Shown: one piece after another, positions 34,584 through 41,142 of the stretch
How positions within the stretch are numbered: the first letter of the stretch is position 1
Layout: the number at the start of each line of letters is the position of its first letter
Origin: Hyphomicrobiales bacterium
Lineage (GTDB): Bacteria > Pseudomonadota > Alphaproteobacteria > Rhizobiales > CAJQND01
Direction: 5' to 3'
Length of the DNA: 41,142 bases
Assembly: GCA_028285595.1 (NCBI GenBank)
Contig: JANQOW010000146.1
Coordinates: 1-41,142 of the forward strand
Program-made: the position numbers and the translations under genes
The notes under the pieces: model-generated
Told to the model about the DNA's origin: nothing
Seen by the model: only the letters and a program-made list of their open reading frames with translations
Databases searched by the model: none

Positions 34584-34943
34584 TCAGTAGAATGTAATCT
34601 GCTCATCGCCTCCACCGCTGGGCGGGGAATAGACATCGATGAAGATCAGCGGCTCGTCGCCCAAGATCTCCCCGCCATGCGGAACTCCGGCGGGCGCGAA
34701 CCACATATCGCCCGGCCCCACGTCGCGGACCTCATCGCCCACGGTCAGCCGCAGGCGACCCTGGATCACCACGCTGGTTTGCTCATAAGGGTGCGAGTGC
34801 ATGGGATAGTTTCCATCCGGCTCAAACTTGGCCCAGATCAGCTCCTGTTTGTCGCCGGCCGCCAAGACGCAGTGCCAGACCTTCATATCGGGCCAAAACT
34901 TCGAAGCCTTCTCGGCCTCAGACAAGGTGATGATGTTTGCCAT
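34584..34943 (-). CDS. Cupin domain protein (119 aa)
   Basis: This small single-domain cupin has metal-ligand candidates His49, His51 and Glu54 in YPMHSHPYEQTSVVIQG and His89 in GDMWFAPAGVPHGG. That is a complete His-His-Glu-His set, so it probably binds a divalent metal. Cupins of this size include sugar isomerases, dioxygenases and sensors, and none is clearly indicated. GGAGGA lies upstream of ATG 34943. It follows the DUF4863-like gene by 64 bases on the same strand and is probably cotranscribed, suggesting a joint role with it. Confidence 0.85.
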   Translation of the reverse strand: MANIITLSEAEKASKFWPDMKVWHCVLAAGDKQELIWAKFEPDGNYPMHSHPYEQTSVVIQGRLRLTVGDEVRDVGPGDMWFAPAGVPHGGEILGDEPLIFIDVYSPPSGGGDEQITFY

Positions 34944-35007
34944 GATCTTCCTCCAGCAGGGTCCATGCTGGCCGGATCATGCGGTCAAACCGGCGCCAAC
35001 GCCAGCT

Positions 35008-35478
35008 CTAGGTGAACTCGATCGCGCCCTCCGGCAGCAGGTAGAGCACAAGGGCTCTGCCGTCCGTGACAGTGGGATGATGGGCCGATCCCGGGGCGTT
35101 CACGCACCACCCTGCCCCATGACCGTCAAACTTCGCTCCTTCAGAAACGGGCATCACCAGACACACCTCACCGGTCGGGTGCCGGTGGTGGGGGCCGACA
35201 ATGTCGGTCAGGTCTACCACATCCACGCTCAGGTTTTGCGTCTCCGATACCGGCTCCAACACCCGCCCGAAGCGCCGGCCCTCGCCGCCTTGGCTGCACA
35301 TCCAGCCCGCATCAATCCCCGCATGACAGGCCGCTTCAATGGTGCGCACCGTTTCGCTTGAGGCCGGATAGGCCCGGTTCAGTTCAGCTTCCAGGTCTGC
35401 GTCAATGTGGTTCTGGGAAATCGTTGCGAATATGGGCGTCATCAGGTCCATAAAGGACTGCACATCTTTGCTCGTCAT
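35008..35478 (-). CDS. DUF4863/PnbB-like protein (4-hydroxylaminobenzoate lyase family; 156 aa)
   Basis: The C-terminal half, with GPHHRHPTGEVCLVMP, FDGHGAGWCVNAPGSAHHPTV and LVLYLLPEGAIEF, fits the DUF4863 family as I recall it, a cupin-like fold with a His cluster. The characterised member is 4-hydroxylaminobenzoate lyase (PnbB) of 4-nitrobenzoate breakdown; other members sit in benzoyl-CoA and similar aromatic clusters. The enzymatic role here is not established. It is divergent from the cytochrome c gene and shares a 100-base regulatory gap with it. Confidence 0.65.
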   Translation of the reverse strand: MTSKDVQSFMDLMTPIFATISQNHIDADLEAELNRAYPASSETVRTIEAACHAGIDAGWMCSQGGEGRRFGRVLEPVSETQNLSVDVVDLTDIVGPHHRHPTGEVCLVMPVSEGAKFDGHGAGWCVNAPGSAHHPTVTDGRALVLYLLPEGAIEFT

Positions 35479-35502
35479 AACGAAGGATGCCTCTCGTAAT
35501 CA

Positions 35503-35522
35503 TTTGTACCGGCCAGTATAAA
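35503..35522. promoter_or_regulatory. 20-bp TetR-type operator-like palindrome
   Basis: TTTGTACCGGCCAGTATAAA is an imperfect palindrome with 16 of 20 bases symmetric and a CCGG/GGCC-type centre, as often seen for TetR-family operators. It lies between the divergent DUF4863-like and cytochrome c genes, 24 bases from the former's start and 56 from the latter's. No TetR gene is in the window. Confidence 0.4.
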
Positions 35523-35578
35523 GCCATCCGTCAGGCCAGCGTAACAGGCTGAACGGTGTCCGCAAGGAGATTGCAGAA

Positions 35579-35992
35579 ATGAGACAAAGCGATCGGGTTC
35601 GGACGTGTGTGCTGGCAGGGGCCATGGCCCTCTCCATAGCCCTGCCGGCAGCGGCGGCCGACAAGAAGGATTTCGATGGGCGCGCCCTGTTTGAGGCCAA
35701 TTGCGCGTCGTGTCATGGGCTGACCGGCAACGGCGATGGCCCGTCCGCCAAGTCGCTTGAGGCCGAGCTCAAACCCCTCTCCACGCTGACCCAACGCAGC
35801 GGCGGGTTCCCGGAAGACTATGTGCGCCGAGTGATCGATGGGCGCGAAGAACTCAGAGCCCACAGGAAGGGCGCCATGCCGGTGTGGGGCACTTATTTCC
35901 GCATGCGCCACGACGGCATAGCGCCGGACGCCTCAACAGAGACGATCATCCAGTTCCTGGTGGAGTATGTCAGATCACTGCAGGTTGAGTGA
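35579..35992 (+). CDS. Periplasmic c-type cytochrome, single heme (137 aa)
   Basis: This is a class I cytochrome c. A signal peptide (CVLAGAMALSIALPAAAAD, cleavage near AAA-D) precedes the heme site Cys42-x2-Cys45-His46 (CASCH). Met100 in GAMPVWG is the likely sixth ligand. It carries electrons in the periplasm. AAGGAG precedes ATG 35579 with an 8-base spacer. It lies close to, but convergent with, the hydratase and hydroxylase genes. IorAB-type hydroxylases commonly pass electrons to a cytochrome c, so it is a good candidate acceptor for the hydroxylase encoded at 36961-39607 (inference). Confidence 0.9.
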   Translation: MRQSDRVRTCVLAGAMALSIALPAAAADKKDFDGRALFEANCASCHGLTGNGDGPSAKSLEAELKPLSTLTQRSGGFPEDYVRRVIDGREELRAHRKGAMPVWGTYFRMRHDGIAPDASTETIIQFLVEYVRSLQVE

Positions 35993-36003
35993 ACCGCTTG
36001 GGT

Positions 36004-36783
36004 CTAGACCAGCGCAATTTCAACCCGGCTGCCGGCCACCTCGTACGCCAGCCAGTCTCCGGCCTTGGGAAAGCGCGTCCGGACGGCTGACCCGGTGATA
36101 ATATGCTCGCCCTTCTGAAGCGTTTCACCGCGCGTGGAGAAGTGGTTCAGCACCCAGGCAAAGGAGCCCAGCGGGTCGGCCGCCCCGGTATTGGCGGCCT
36201 CCGGCTCCACCCCGTCCTGATGCACCACGGAGGCAATGTCCCCCAGGTCCAGCTCGCGCCAGCCGGCAATCTCTTCTCCCAGCACCACGCCGCCGCACCA
36301 GGCATTGTCGGCCACCAGGGTCAGCACATCCAGATCTGAATAGTCGGCGTCCTTATCCTCGATCAGCTCAAACGCCGGGCGCACCGAGGCGATGAGGGGG
36401 CGGACGCTTTCGGCCGTGAACGGGCCATCGCCAGACGTGACGGGCTCAGAAAGTTCAAGGGCCAGCTCGAACTCGATGCCCAGCCGGCGAAAGTCGGCCA
36501 GATCGATGCTGGCCGGCGAGGTGTGCACATCGCCGGCGAAGAAGGCGCCGGCAACCGGCTGGTCAATGCCCACCATCTGCTGCATGGCTTTAGACGAGAG
36601 CGCGATTTTGCGCCCCGCCACCTGGCCCCGGCGGGCGGTGAACCTTGCCTGCAGAACGGCTTGAGCGGCGTAGGCCTCCTCAAGCCCATGTGGGGCCAAC
36701 GCCCCGCGAAGTGCTTCATAGCGCGCACGCGGCGCCCACCAGTCGGCTTCCAGTTTTTCGGCTATGGCGGTTGGCTGATCCAT
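36004..36783 (-). CDS. 2-keto-4-pentenoate hydratase-like protein (MhpD/FAH superfamily; 259 aa)
   Basis: The MhpD-type family includes 2-hydroxypenta-2,4-dienoate hydratases and 4-oxalocrotonate decarboxylases of meta-cleavage pathways. The family pattern is visible: GRKIALSSKAMQQMVGIDQPVAGAFF, then the acidic metal site GIEFELALEL, RPAFELIEDKD and a C-terminal HIITGSAVRTRFPKAGDWLAYEV. The length of 259 is typical. It ends 12 bases after the convergent cytochrome gene, with the hydroxylase genes upstream on the same strand beyond a repeat element. It would process a ring-opened aromatic intermediate, but the ring-cleavage dioxygenase is not in the window. Confidence 0.85.
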   Translation of the reverse strand: MDQPTAIAEKLEADWWAPRARYEALRGALAPHGLEEAYAAQAVLQARFTARRGQVAGRKIALSSKAMQQMVGIDQPVAGAFFAGDVHTSPASIDLADFRRLGIEFELALELSEPVTSGDGPFTAESVRPLIASVRPAFELIEDKDADYSDLDVLTLVADNAWCGGVVLGEEIAGWRELDLGDIASVVHQDGVEPEAANTGAADPLGSFAWVLNHFSTRGETLQKGEHIITGSAVRTRFPKAGDWLAYEVAGSRVEIALV

Positions 36784-36821
36784 GGGGAGAGCTTAGCGCA
36801 ACACGCGGTGCAACTCACCCC

Positions 36822-36918
36822 CGTCACCCCGGAATTTTTCGAAAGCAAAATATCCGGGGCCCAGGGCTGAACTTGAGAAGCCTGCCGCCCCTGGGTCCCC
36901 GCGTTCGCGGGGATGACG
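36822..36918. repeat. Pair of hairpin repeat elements, same family as the array at 40839
   Basis: Two palindromic elements lie between the hydratase and the hydroxylase. 36822-36864 is an inverted copy of the long type (CGTCACCCCGGAATTTTTC..., ending GGGGCCCAG). 36891-36918 is an inverted copy of the short type (CTGGGTCCCCGCGTTCGCGG, then GGATGACG). Both keep the outer CTGGGT...ATGACG-like ends. They could act as a transcription end or mRNA-stability structure between the two genes. Confidence 0.75.
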
Positions 36919-36960
36919 AACTGACCCGCGGGGCGACAGCCCATGAAGACCGGGAGAAAC

Positions 36961-39141
36961 CTAACTTCCGGTCCCCTCGTTCTTGGTGAACGGCAGCCGG
37001 CGCCAGCGGGTGCCGGTGGCCGCGAAGATGGCGTTTGACACTGCCGGAGCAACCGGCGGGGTGCCCGGCTCGCCCACGCCCGTGGGCGCTTCCGTGGAAG
37101 GCACGATATAGGTCTCCACATTGGGCATGTCGCTGATGCGCATGGGTTCATAGGTGTCAAAGTTGGCCTGATCCACCTCACCGTCGGTGAGGGTAATCTC
37201 GTTTCGCATGGCGTGGCCGAGGCCGTAGCCGAGGCCCCCTTCCATCTGAGCGGCGATATTGTCCGGGTTTACCGCAACCCCGCAATCCACCGCACACACC
37301 ACTCTCTCCACCTTATACTCCCCGTCTTCGCTGGTAGAGATCTCAGCGATCTCCGCCACATAGGATGAGAAGCTCTCATGCACGGCCACGCCGCGGAAAC
37401 GGCCTTCGGGAGCATCAGAGCCCCAACCGGCCTTCTCAGCGGCCAGCTTCAAGGCGCCCATGTGGCGGGGCTTCTTCTTCAAAAGGCCCATACGGAATTC
37501 CACCGGATCCTTCCCGGCCGCCTTGGCCAGATCGTCGATCATGGTTTCCACCACAAAGGCCGTGTGGGTGTGGCCAACAGCGCGCCACCACAGGACGGGC
37601 ACACCCACTTTCACCGTATGCAACTCGCCATGCATGTTGGGGATGTCGTAGGCAATGTTGGTCACGCCCTCTACAGACGAATGGTCAATCCCGTCCTTCA
37701 CCAGCAGCGCTTCAAACGGGGTGCCGGTGAGGATCGACTGACCCACAATCCGGTGGTGCCAGGCAATCACGTTGCCGTCCGCATCCAGACCCGCCTTCAC
37801 CCGGTGCACATACATGGGCCGGTAGTAGCCGCCCTTAATGTCATCCTCGCGGGACCACACGATCTTCAGAGGCTGCTTCTTGCCCCAGGCTTTGGCCAAT
37901 TGCGCGGCCTCACCCACAATGTGACTGTCATAGATCGCCCGGCGGCCGAACGAACCACCGGCCCAAACCGTGTGGATGTTCACATTGGGCAGCTCGATGC
38001 CCAACGTCTTGGACGTCACATACTGGTCCACGGTCTGCAATTGCGAGCCGGTCCAGATGTCGGCCGTCTTACCGTCGAACTCGATCACCACATCATGGGG
38101 CTCCATGGGCGCGTGGGCGAGGAACGGGAACTCAAAGTCGCCCTCAACCACTTTGTCCGCCTTGGCAAGGGCGGCTTCGGCATCGCCTGTAGACCGGAAC
38201 ACCTTGCCCGGCTTGCCGGCCAGCTCGCGGTACTCCTCAAACAGCTGATCGGACGAGCGGGTTTCCGCCTTGGAGAAATCCCACTCTATGGTCAGCGCCT
38301 CGCGGCCCTTCAGCGCCGGCCAGGTGGACTTTGCAACCACGGCAATACCGGCCGGGATCTGGATCACATCCACCACCCCGTTCACCTTCTTGGCCTCGGT
38401 GGCATCGAACGATTTCACCGTGCCGCCGAACTTCGGCGAGCGGGCAATGGTGGCCACCAACATGTTCTCACGCTTCACATCGAGCGCAAAGATCGGTGCA
38501 CCTTCCGTCTTGCCCTTCACATCGAGCCGCGGGAACGATTTGCCGATATAGGCAAACTGATCAGGCGATTTGAGCGCGGGCTTCTCCGGAACCGGCATGG
38601 CCGATGCGGCCGCTGCAAATTCGCCGAACGTGCCGGATTTGCCGGAGCTGTGGCTGATCTTGCCCATCTCAACTTTGATCTCGCCGGCCGGAACGCCCCA
38701 GGCCTTGGCCGCCGCTGCCACCAGCATTTCCTTCGCCGCAGCGCCTGCGGAGCGATACTGCGTGTAGGAGTTTGCGATGGCGCTGGACCCGCCCGTGCCC
38801 TGATAGGGGCCCCATTGCAGGTTGTTGTAGAGCTTGGCATTGGCCGGTGCGAACTCAACGTGCATCTGATCCCAGGAGGCGTCGAGCTCTTCGGCCACCA
38901 GCGTGGCCAGACCCGTAGCCGCGCCCTGGCCCTTGTCCAGGTGCTTGGAGAGCACGGTCACGGTGCTGTCCGGAGCGATAATCACAAAGGGGTTGAACGC
39001 CCCTTCTGCGGTCTTTGCCGCCTCAGCCGTGCCGAGCGACAGGTTCGAGCCGATCATGAGACCGGCGGTGGTGCCTCCGGCGGCAATCAGAAAGCCGCGG
39101 CGGGAGGGCTTGGAGACGTTTTGGGGAACGAAGAAATTCAT
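36961..39141 (-). CDS. Molybdenum hydroxylase large subunit, IorB type (726 aa)
   Basis: This is the molybdopterin-cytosine-dinucleotide-binding subunit of the isoquinoline 1-oxidoreductase-like branch of the xanthine dehydrogenase family. These enzymes hydroxylate N-heterocycles or oxidise aldehydes. A Tat signal, [12 protein letters not shown] (Arg14-Arg15), points to the periplasm. [20 protein letters not shown] is the molybdopterin-binding glycine-rich loop of this family, and [13 protein letters not shown] near the C-terminus contains the catalytic Glu. The length of ~730 is typical of IorB. It follows the 2Fe-2S subunit by 4 bases. No third (FAD) subunit is present, as expected for IorAB enzymes that use cytochrome or quinone acceptors. 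The substrate is unknown. Confidence 0.92.
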   Translation of the reverse strand: MNFFVPQNVSKPSRRGFLIAAGGTTAGLMIGSNLSLGTAEAAKTAEGAFNPFVIIAPDSTVTVLSKHLDKGQGAATGLATLVAEELDASWDQMHVEFAPANAKLYNNLQWGPYQGTGGSSAIANSYTQYRSAGAAAKEMLVAAAAKAWGVPAGEIKVEMGKISHSSGKSGTFGEFAAAASAMPVPEKPALKSPDQFAYIGKSFPRLDVKGKTEGAPIFALDVKRENMLVATIARSPKFGGTVKSFDATEAKKVNGVVDVIQIPAGIAVVAKSTWPALKGREALTIEWDFSKAETRSSDQLFEEYRELAGKPGKVFRSTGDAEAALAKADKVVEGDFEFPFLAHAPMEPHDVVIEFDGKTADIWTGSQLQTVDQYVTSKTLGIELPNVNIHTVWAGGSFGRRAIYDSHIVGEAAQLAKAWGKKQPLKIVWSREDDIKGGYYRPMYVHRVKAGLDADGNVIAWHHRIVGQSILTGTPFEALLVKDGIDHSSVEGVTNIAYDIPNMHGELHTVKVGVPVLWWRAVGHTHTAFVVETMIDDLAKAAGKDPVEFRMGLLKKKPRHMGALKLAAEKAGWGSDAPEGRFRGVAVHESFSSYVAEIAEISTSEDGEYKVERVVCAVDCGVAVNPDNIAAQMEGGLGYGLGHAMRNEITLTDGEVDQANFDTYEPMRISDMPNVETYIVPSTEAPTGVGEPGTPPVAPAVSNAIFAATGTRWRRLPFTKNEGTGS

Positions 39142-39145
39142 CAGA

Positions 39146-39607
39146 TCAAGCCTCCATAAGTTCGGCGGCCCTGTGGATCGCCTTACGGATACGGTGATAG
39201 CTCACACAACGGCACACATTGCCGTCCATGGCATCGTTGATGTCCTCATCGGACGGCTTAGCGTTTTCGTTGAGCAGAGCGGCAGCGGCCATGATCTGGC
39301 CGGACTGGCAGTAGCCGCATTGCGGCACATCGAGTTCGCGCCACGCGGCCTGCACCGCTTCGGCCGGCTTGCCTGAAAGTGCATCGATGGTGGTCACTTT
39401 CGCCTCGCCCACATCTTCCACCATGGTTTGGCAAGAGCGGGTGGGCTCGCCGTCCAGATAGACCGTGCAGGAGCCACAGGCGGCAATGCCGCAGCCGAAT
39501 TTGGTTCCGGTCAGATTCAATTCATCGCGCAACGCCCACAGCAAGGGCGTGTCAGGGTCCACATCAACGGTGCGTTTGCTGCCGTTGACCGTAAGATCAA
39601 ATCGCAT
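39146..39607 (-). CDS. Molybdenum hydroxylase 2Fe-2S subunit, IorA type (153 aa)
   Basis: This small subunit carries two [2Fe-2S] clusters that take electrons from the molybdenum site. The plant-ferredoxin-type cluster is held by Cys39, Cys44, Cys47 and Cys59 ([18 protein letters not shown]). The second, helical cluster uses Cys97, Cys100, Cys132 and Cys134 (QCGYCQSGQ and [12 protein letters not shown]). All eight cysteines are present. The frame is open to 39703, but ATG 39607 follows AGGAAGG with a 9-base spacer and matches the family's usual start (MRFDLTVNG). It has no signal and would be carried out with the Tat-exported large subunit. Confidence 0.94.
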   Translation of the reverse strand: MRFDLTVNGSKRTVDVDPDTPLLWALRDELNLTGTKFGCGIAACGSCTVYLDGEPTRSCQTMVEDVGEAKVTTIDALSGKPAEAVQAAWRELDVPQCGYCQSGQIMAAAALLNENAKPSDEDINDAMDGNVCRCVSYHRIRKAIHRAAELMEA

Positions 39608-39837
39608 GGGTTTCATCCTTCCTGTAATTGTGGGGCAAGGCCAAAGGAGGCCTTCAAAATAAAACAGCGGCCCGGTTCCGCCGTACCCCGGGCACTTGAA
39701 CATGTCTTCTGGCGTCCCAACTATATGGGTGCGGCTGCGGAAATAAGAACGCGAGATCGTTCAGAATTCTTGCCTAATCCTCCAGGATTGGGTGAATTGC
39801 TTTGAACGTGGCAGCCAACTACACACATAGTACAGCC

Positions 39838-40809
39838 ATGACGACCAACGTTTCTATTCAACACGGCGCAATTCGTTCTACGGATGCAATGGCCGTTCAG
39901 ATCAGCGATCTGTCGCGGGCCATCGATCTGGGCGGCTTGCCGGGCGAACTGGAGCGGCACACGGTGCAGCAGGGCTTGGCCGAAACGCCGGTGCCGGGGG
40001 TCAAGATGTTCCGCTGCGATGACCCCACCCCGCGCGCGCCGTGTGTTTATGACCCGTGCGTCGTGTTCATTCTGCAAGGCGCCAAGCGGGGCTACTTCGG
40101 CACCCAGTCGTTTGAATATGGGGCATCGAGCTTTGTGGTTTTCGCCGTGCCGATCCCCATGGAAGCGGAGATTATTGCGGCCTCCGCCGATGAGCCGTTC
40201 TTGGGCCTGGCGCTGACCATCGACCCGGCGCTCATTGCCGATCTCCAGATGCGCATCGATGAAGAGGCCATGCCCACGTCGCGGGTGGCGGAAACCATTG
40301 CCATTTCCCCGGTTGATGAAGACATGGGCGATACGCTGAACCGGCTTGTGGCAACGTTCGATAATGAGCGCGACGCCAAGATTTTGGGGCCCATGATCAC
40401 CCGTGAGATTTTCTACCGGGTGCTGTTGGGGCACCAAGGCACGTTGCTGAGGGCGGCGGCCCAGCGCCACAGCCATTATCATCGCATTGGCCATCTGCTG
40501 AAGATGATCCAGGATGACTGCAGTGCGAACTACACGACGGCGGAAATGGCGAGCCTTGTGAGCATGAGCAAGACCTCGTTGCATGAGAGCTTCAAGTCGA
40601 TCACGGCCATGACGCCCTTGCAGTATGTGAAGTCCATCCGGCTGCACCGGGCGAGGCTTCTGATGCTATCGGAGGGCATGAGCGCCAGTGCGGCCGCCTA
40701 TGAGGTGGGCTATGCATCAAGCTCCCAATTCAGCCGCGAATTCAAACGCCTCTTCGGCCTCCCACCCCGGCTGGATGCGCAGCGCGCAGCGGCGGGGCCG
40801 CTGGTTTAG
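39838..40809 (+). CDS. AraC family transcriptional regulator with AraC_N domain (323 aa)
   Basis: The N-terminal half is the cupin-like AraC-type N domain (PF06719): PCVVFILQGAKRGYFG, then FVVFAVPIPMEAEI. The C-terminal ~100 residues contain two helix-turn-helix motifs, TTAEMASLVSMSKTSLHESF and SASAAAYEVGYASSSQFSRE, followed by the usual FKRLFGLPP. It is divergent from iorA with a 230-base gap, so it probably activates or represses that operon in response to the hydroxylase substrate. ATG 39838 was chosen; an in-frame TTG at 39802 would add 12 residues and neither has a strong ribosome binding site. Confidence 0.9.
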   Translation: MTTNVSIQHGAIRSTDAMAVQISDLSRAIDLGGLPGELERHTVQQGLAETPVPGVKMFRCDDPTPRAPCVYDPCVVFILQGAKRGYFGTQSFEYGASSFVVFAVPIPMEAEIIAASADEPFLGLALTIDPALIADLQMRIDEEAMPTSRVAETIAISPVDEDMGDTLNRLVATFDNERDAKILGPMITREIFYRVLLGHQGTLLRAAAQRHSHYHRIGHLLKMIQDDCSANYTTAEMASLVSMSKTSLHESFKSITAMTPLQYVKSIRLHRARLLMLSEGMSASAAAYEVGYASSSQFSREFKRLFGLPPRLDAQRAAAGPLV

Positions 40810-40838
40810 GGCTGTCCGATTGCTCAGAGCACACTGCT

Positions 40839-41136
40839 CTGGGTCCCGGATATTTTGCTGGCGCAAAATTCCGGGATGACGAGGGGTGCTCCGACGCTGC
40901 CGCTCCCCCTCCCCGTCATTCCCGCGAACGCGGGAACCCAGGACCGCACGCTCTGAGATCAACGCTCTGGGTCCCGGATACTTTGCTTGCGCAAGATTCC
41001 GAGGTGACGAGGGGTGTTCCGACGCTGCCGCACCCCTCCCCGTCATTCCCGCGAACGCGGGAACCCAGGCCCGCACGCTCTGAGATCACCGCTCTGGGTC
41101 CCGGATATTTTGCTTGCGCAAAATTCCGGGATGACG
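40839..41136. repeat. Tandem array of alternating inverted hairpin elements, period about 127 bp
   Basis: Long elements at 40839-40881, 40967-41009 and 41094-41136 begin CTGGGTCCCGGATA(T/C)TTTGC and end GGGATGACG or GAGGTGACG. Short elements at 40914-40941 and 41041-41068 read CGTCATTCCCGCGAACGCGG, then GAACCCAG. Short ones are inverted relative to the long ones but share the outer CTGGGT and ATGACG ends. Start-to-start spacing is 127-128 bp and the array runs off the window edge. It lies directly after the AraC gene and contains no credible coding frame. Confidence 0.88.
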
Positions 41137-41142
41137 ATGGGT

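Noticed and set aside
37378..39159. A 593-codon open frame on the plus strand opposite the IorB gene
   Set aside because: It lies wholly antisense to a clear molybdenum hydroxylase gene. Its product is rich in His, Arg and Gly with no domain, a common effect of high G+C codon bias.
39637..39654. AAGGCC-AAAGGA-GGCCTT inverted repeat in the iorA/araC gap
   Set aside because: It has only 6-bp arms and no second copy; AraC proteins usually bind direct repeats. Too weak to call an operator.
39721..40647. A 308-codon frame antisense to the AraC regulator
   Set aside because: The product is His/Arg-rich with no motif, while the sense strand encodes a full AraC_N and double helix-turn-helix protein.
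40839..41136. CRISPR array as explanation for the terminal repeats
   Set aside because: The intervening segments are themselves repeated between units rather than unique spacers, the units are palindromic and of two types, and no cas gene is present.

Overview
The window comes from a G+C-rich alphaproteobacterium, most likely of the Hyphomicrobiales (Rhizobiales) type. Several things point there. The tRNA-His lacks the usual G-1 and carries A73, a known trait of one alphaproteobacterial clade. There is a phasin gene (polyhydroxyalkanoate granules), a PdhS/PleC/DivJ-type multi-PAS histidine kinase, a TRAP transporter and a periplasmic-type molybdenum hydroxylase. I see no phage, insertion sequence, CRISPR array or replication origin.

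Bases 1-21,500 are a surface-polysaccharide region. galE and two large, related glycosyltransferases form one leftward operon (751-6628). The dTDP-L-rhamnose genes rfbA, rfbC, rfbB and rfbD run leftward (16076-19476), followed by an 1127-residue protein that joins a sulfotransferase, a coiled coil, a short repeat module and two GT2 glycosyltransferases, and then by a separate sulfotransferase. Between these blocks lie a third sulfotransferase, two methyltransferases and a secreted RTX zinc protease of the serralysin type. A degenerate ~40-residue repeat with a conserved HY...G..EGR end occurs in all three large glycosyltransferases and, in four copies, in the RTX protease. An SDR oxidoreductase and a membrane-anchored SGNH-like protein close the region. 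The gene content suggests a rhamnose-containing, probably sulfated and methylated exopolymer or glycoprotein coat.

Bases 21,686-26,150 hold housekeeping and regulatory genes: tRNA-His, a phasin with a terminator and twin TGC-rich operator-like palindromes in its promoter, and the multi-PAS kinase translationally coupled to a small secreted protein.

Bases 26,188-33,148 hold two small regulons. A MarR regulator, a 52-residue protein and a small membrane protein share a GTGCATATACAC operator-like site. A rightward operon then encodes a three-part TRAP importer, a class III CoA-transferase, a CitE-like lyase and a GntR/FCD regulator, behind a 30-bp near-perfect palindrome that overlaps the promoter. 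The likely logic is import of a hydroxylated dicarboxylate, CoA activation and C-C cleavage.

Bases 33,165-40,809 hold two HupE/UreJ-like membrane proteins, a cupin, a DUF4863/PnbB-like protein, a c-type cytochrome, a 2-keto-4-pentenoate-hydratase-like enzyme, a two-subunit IorAB-type molybdenum hydroxylase and a divergent AraC regulator. This looks like an aromatic or N-heterocycle oxidation module. The window ends inside a 127-bp-period array of alternating inverted hairpin elements; a further copy lies between the hydratase and the hydroxylase.
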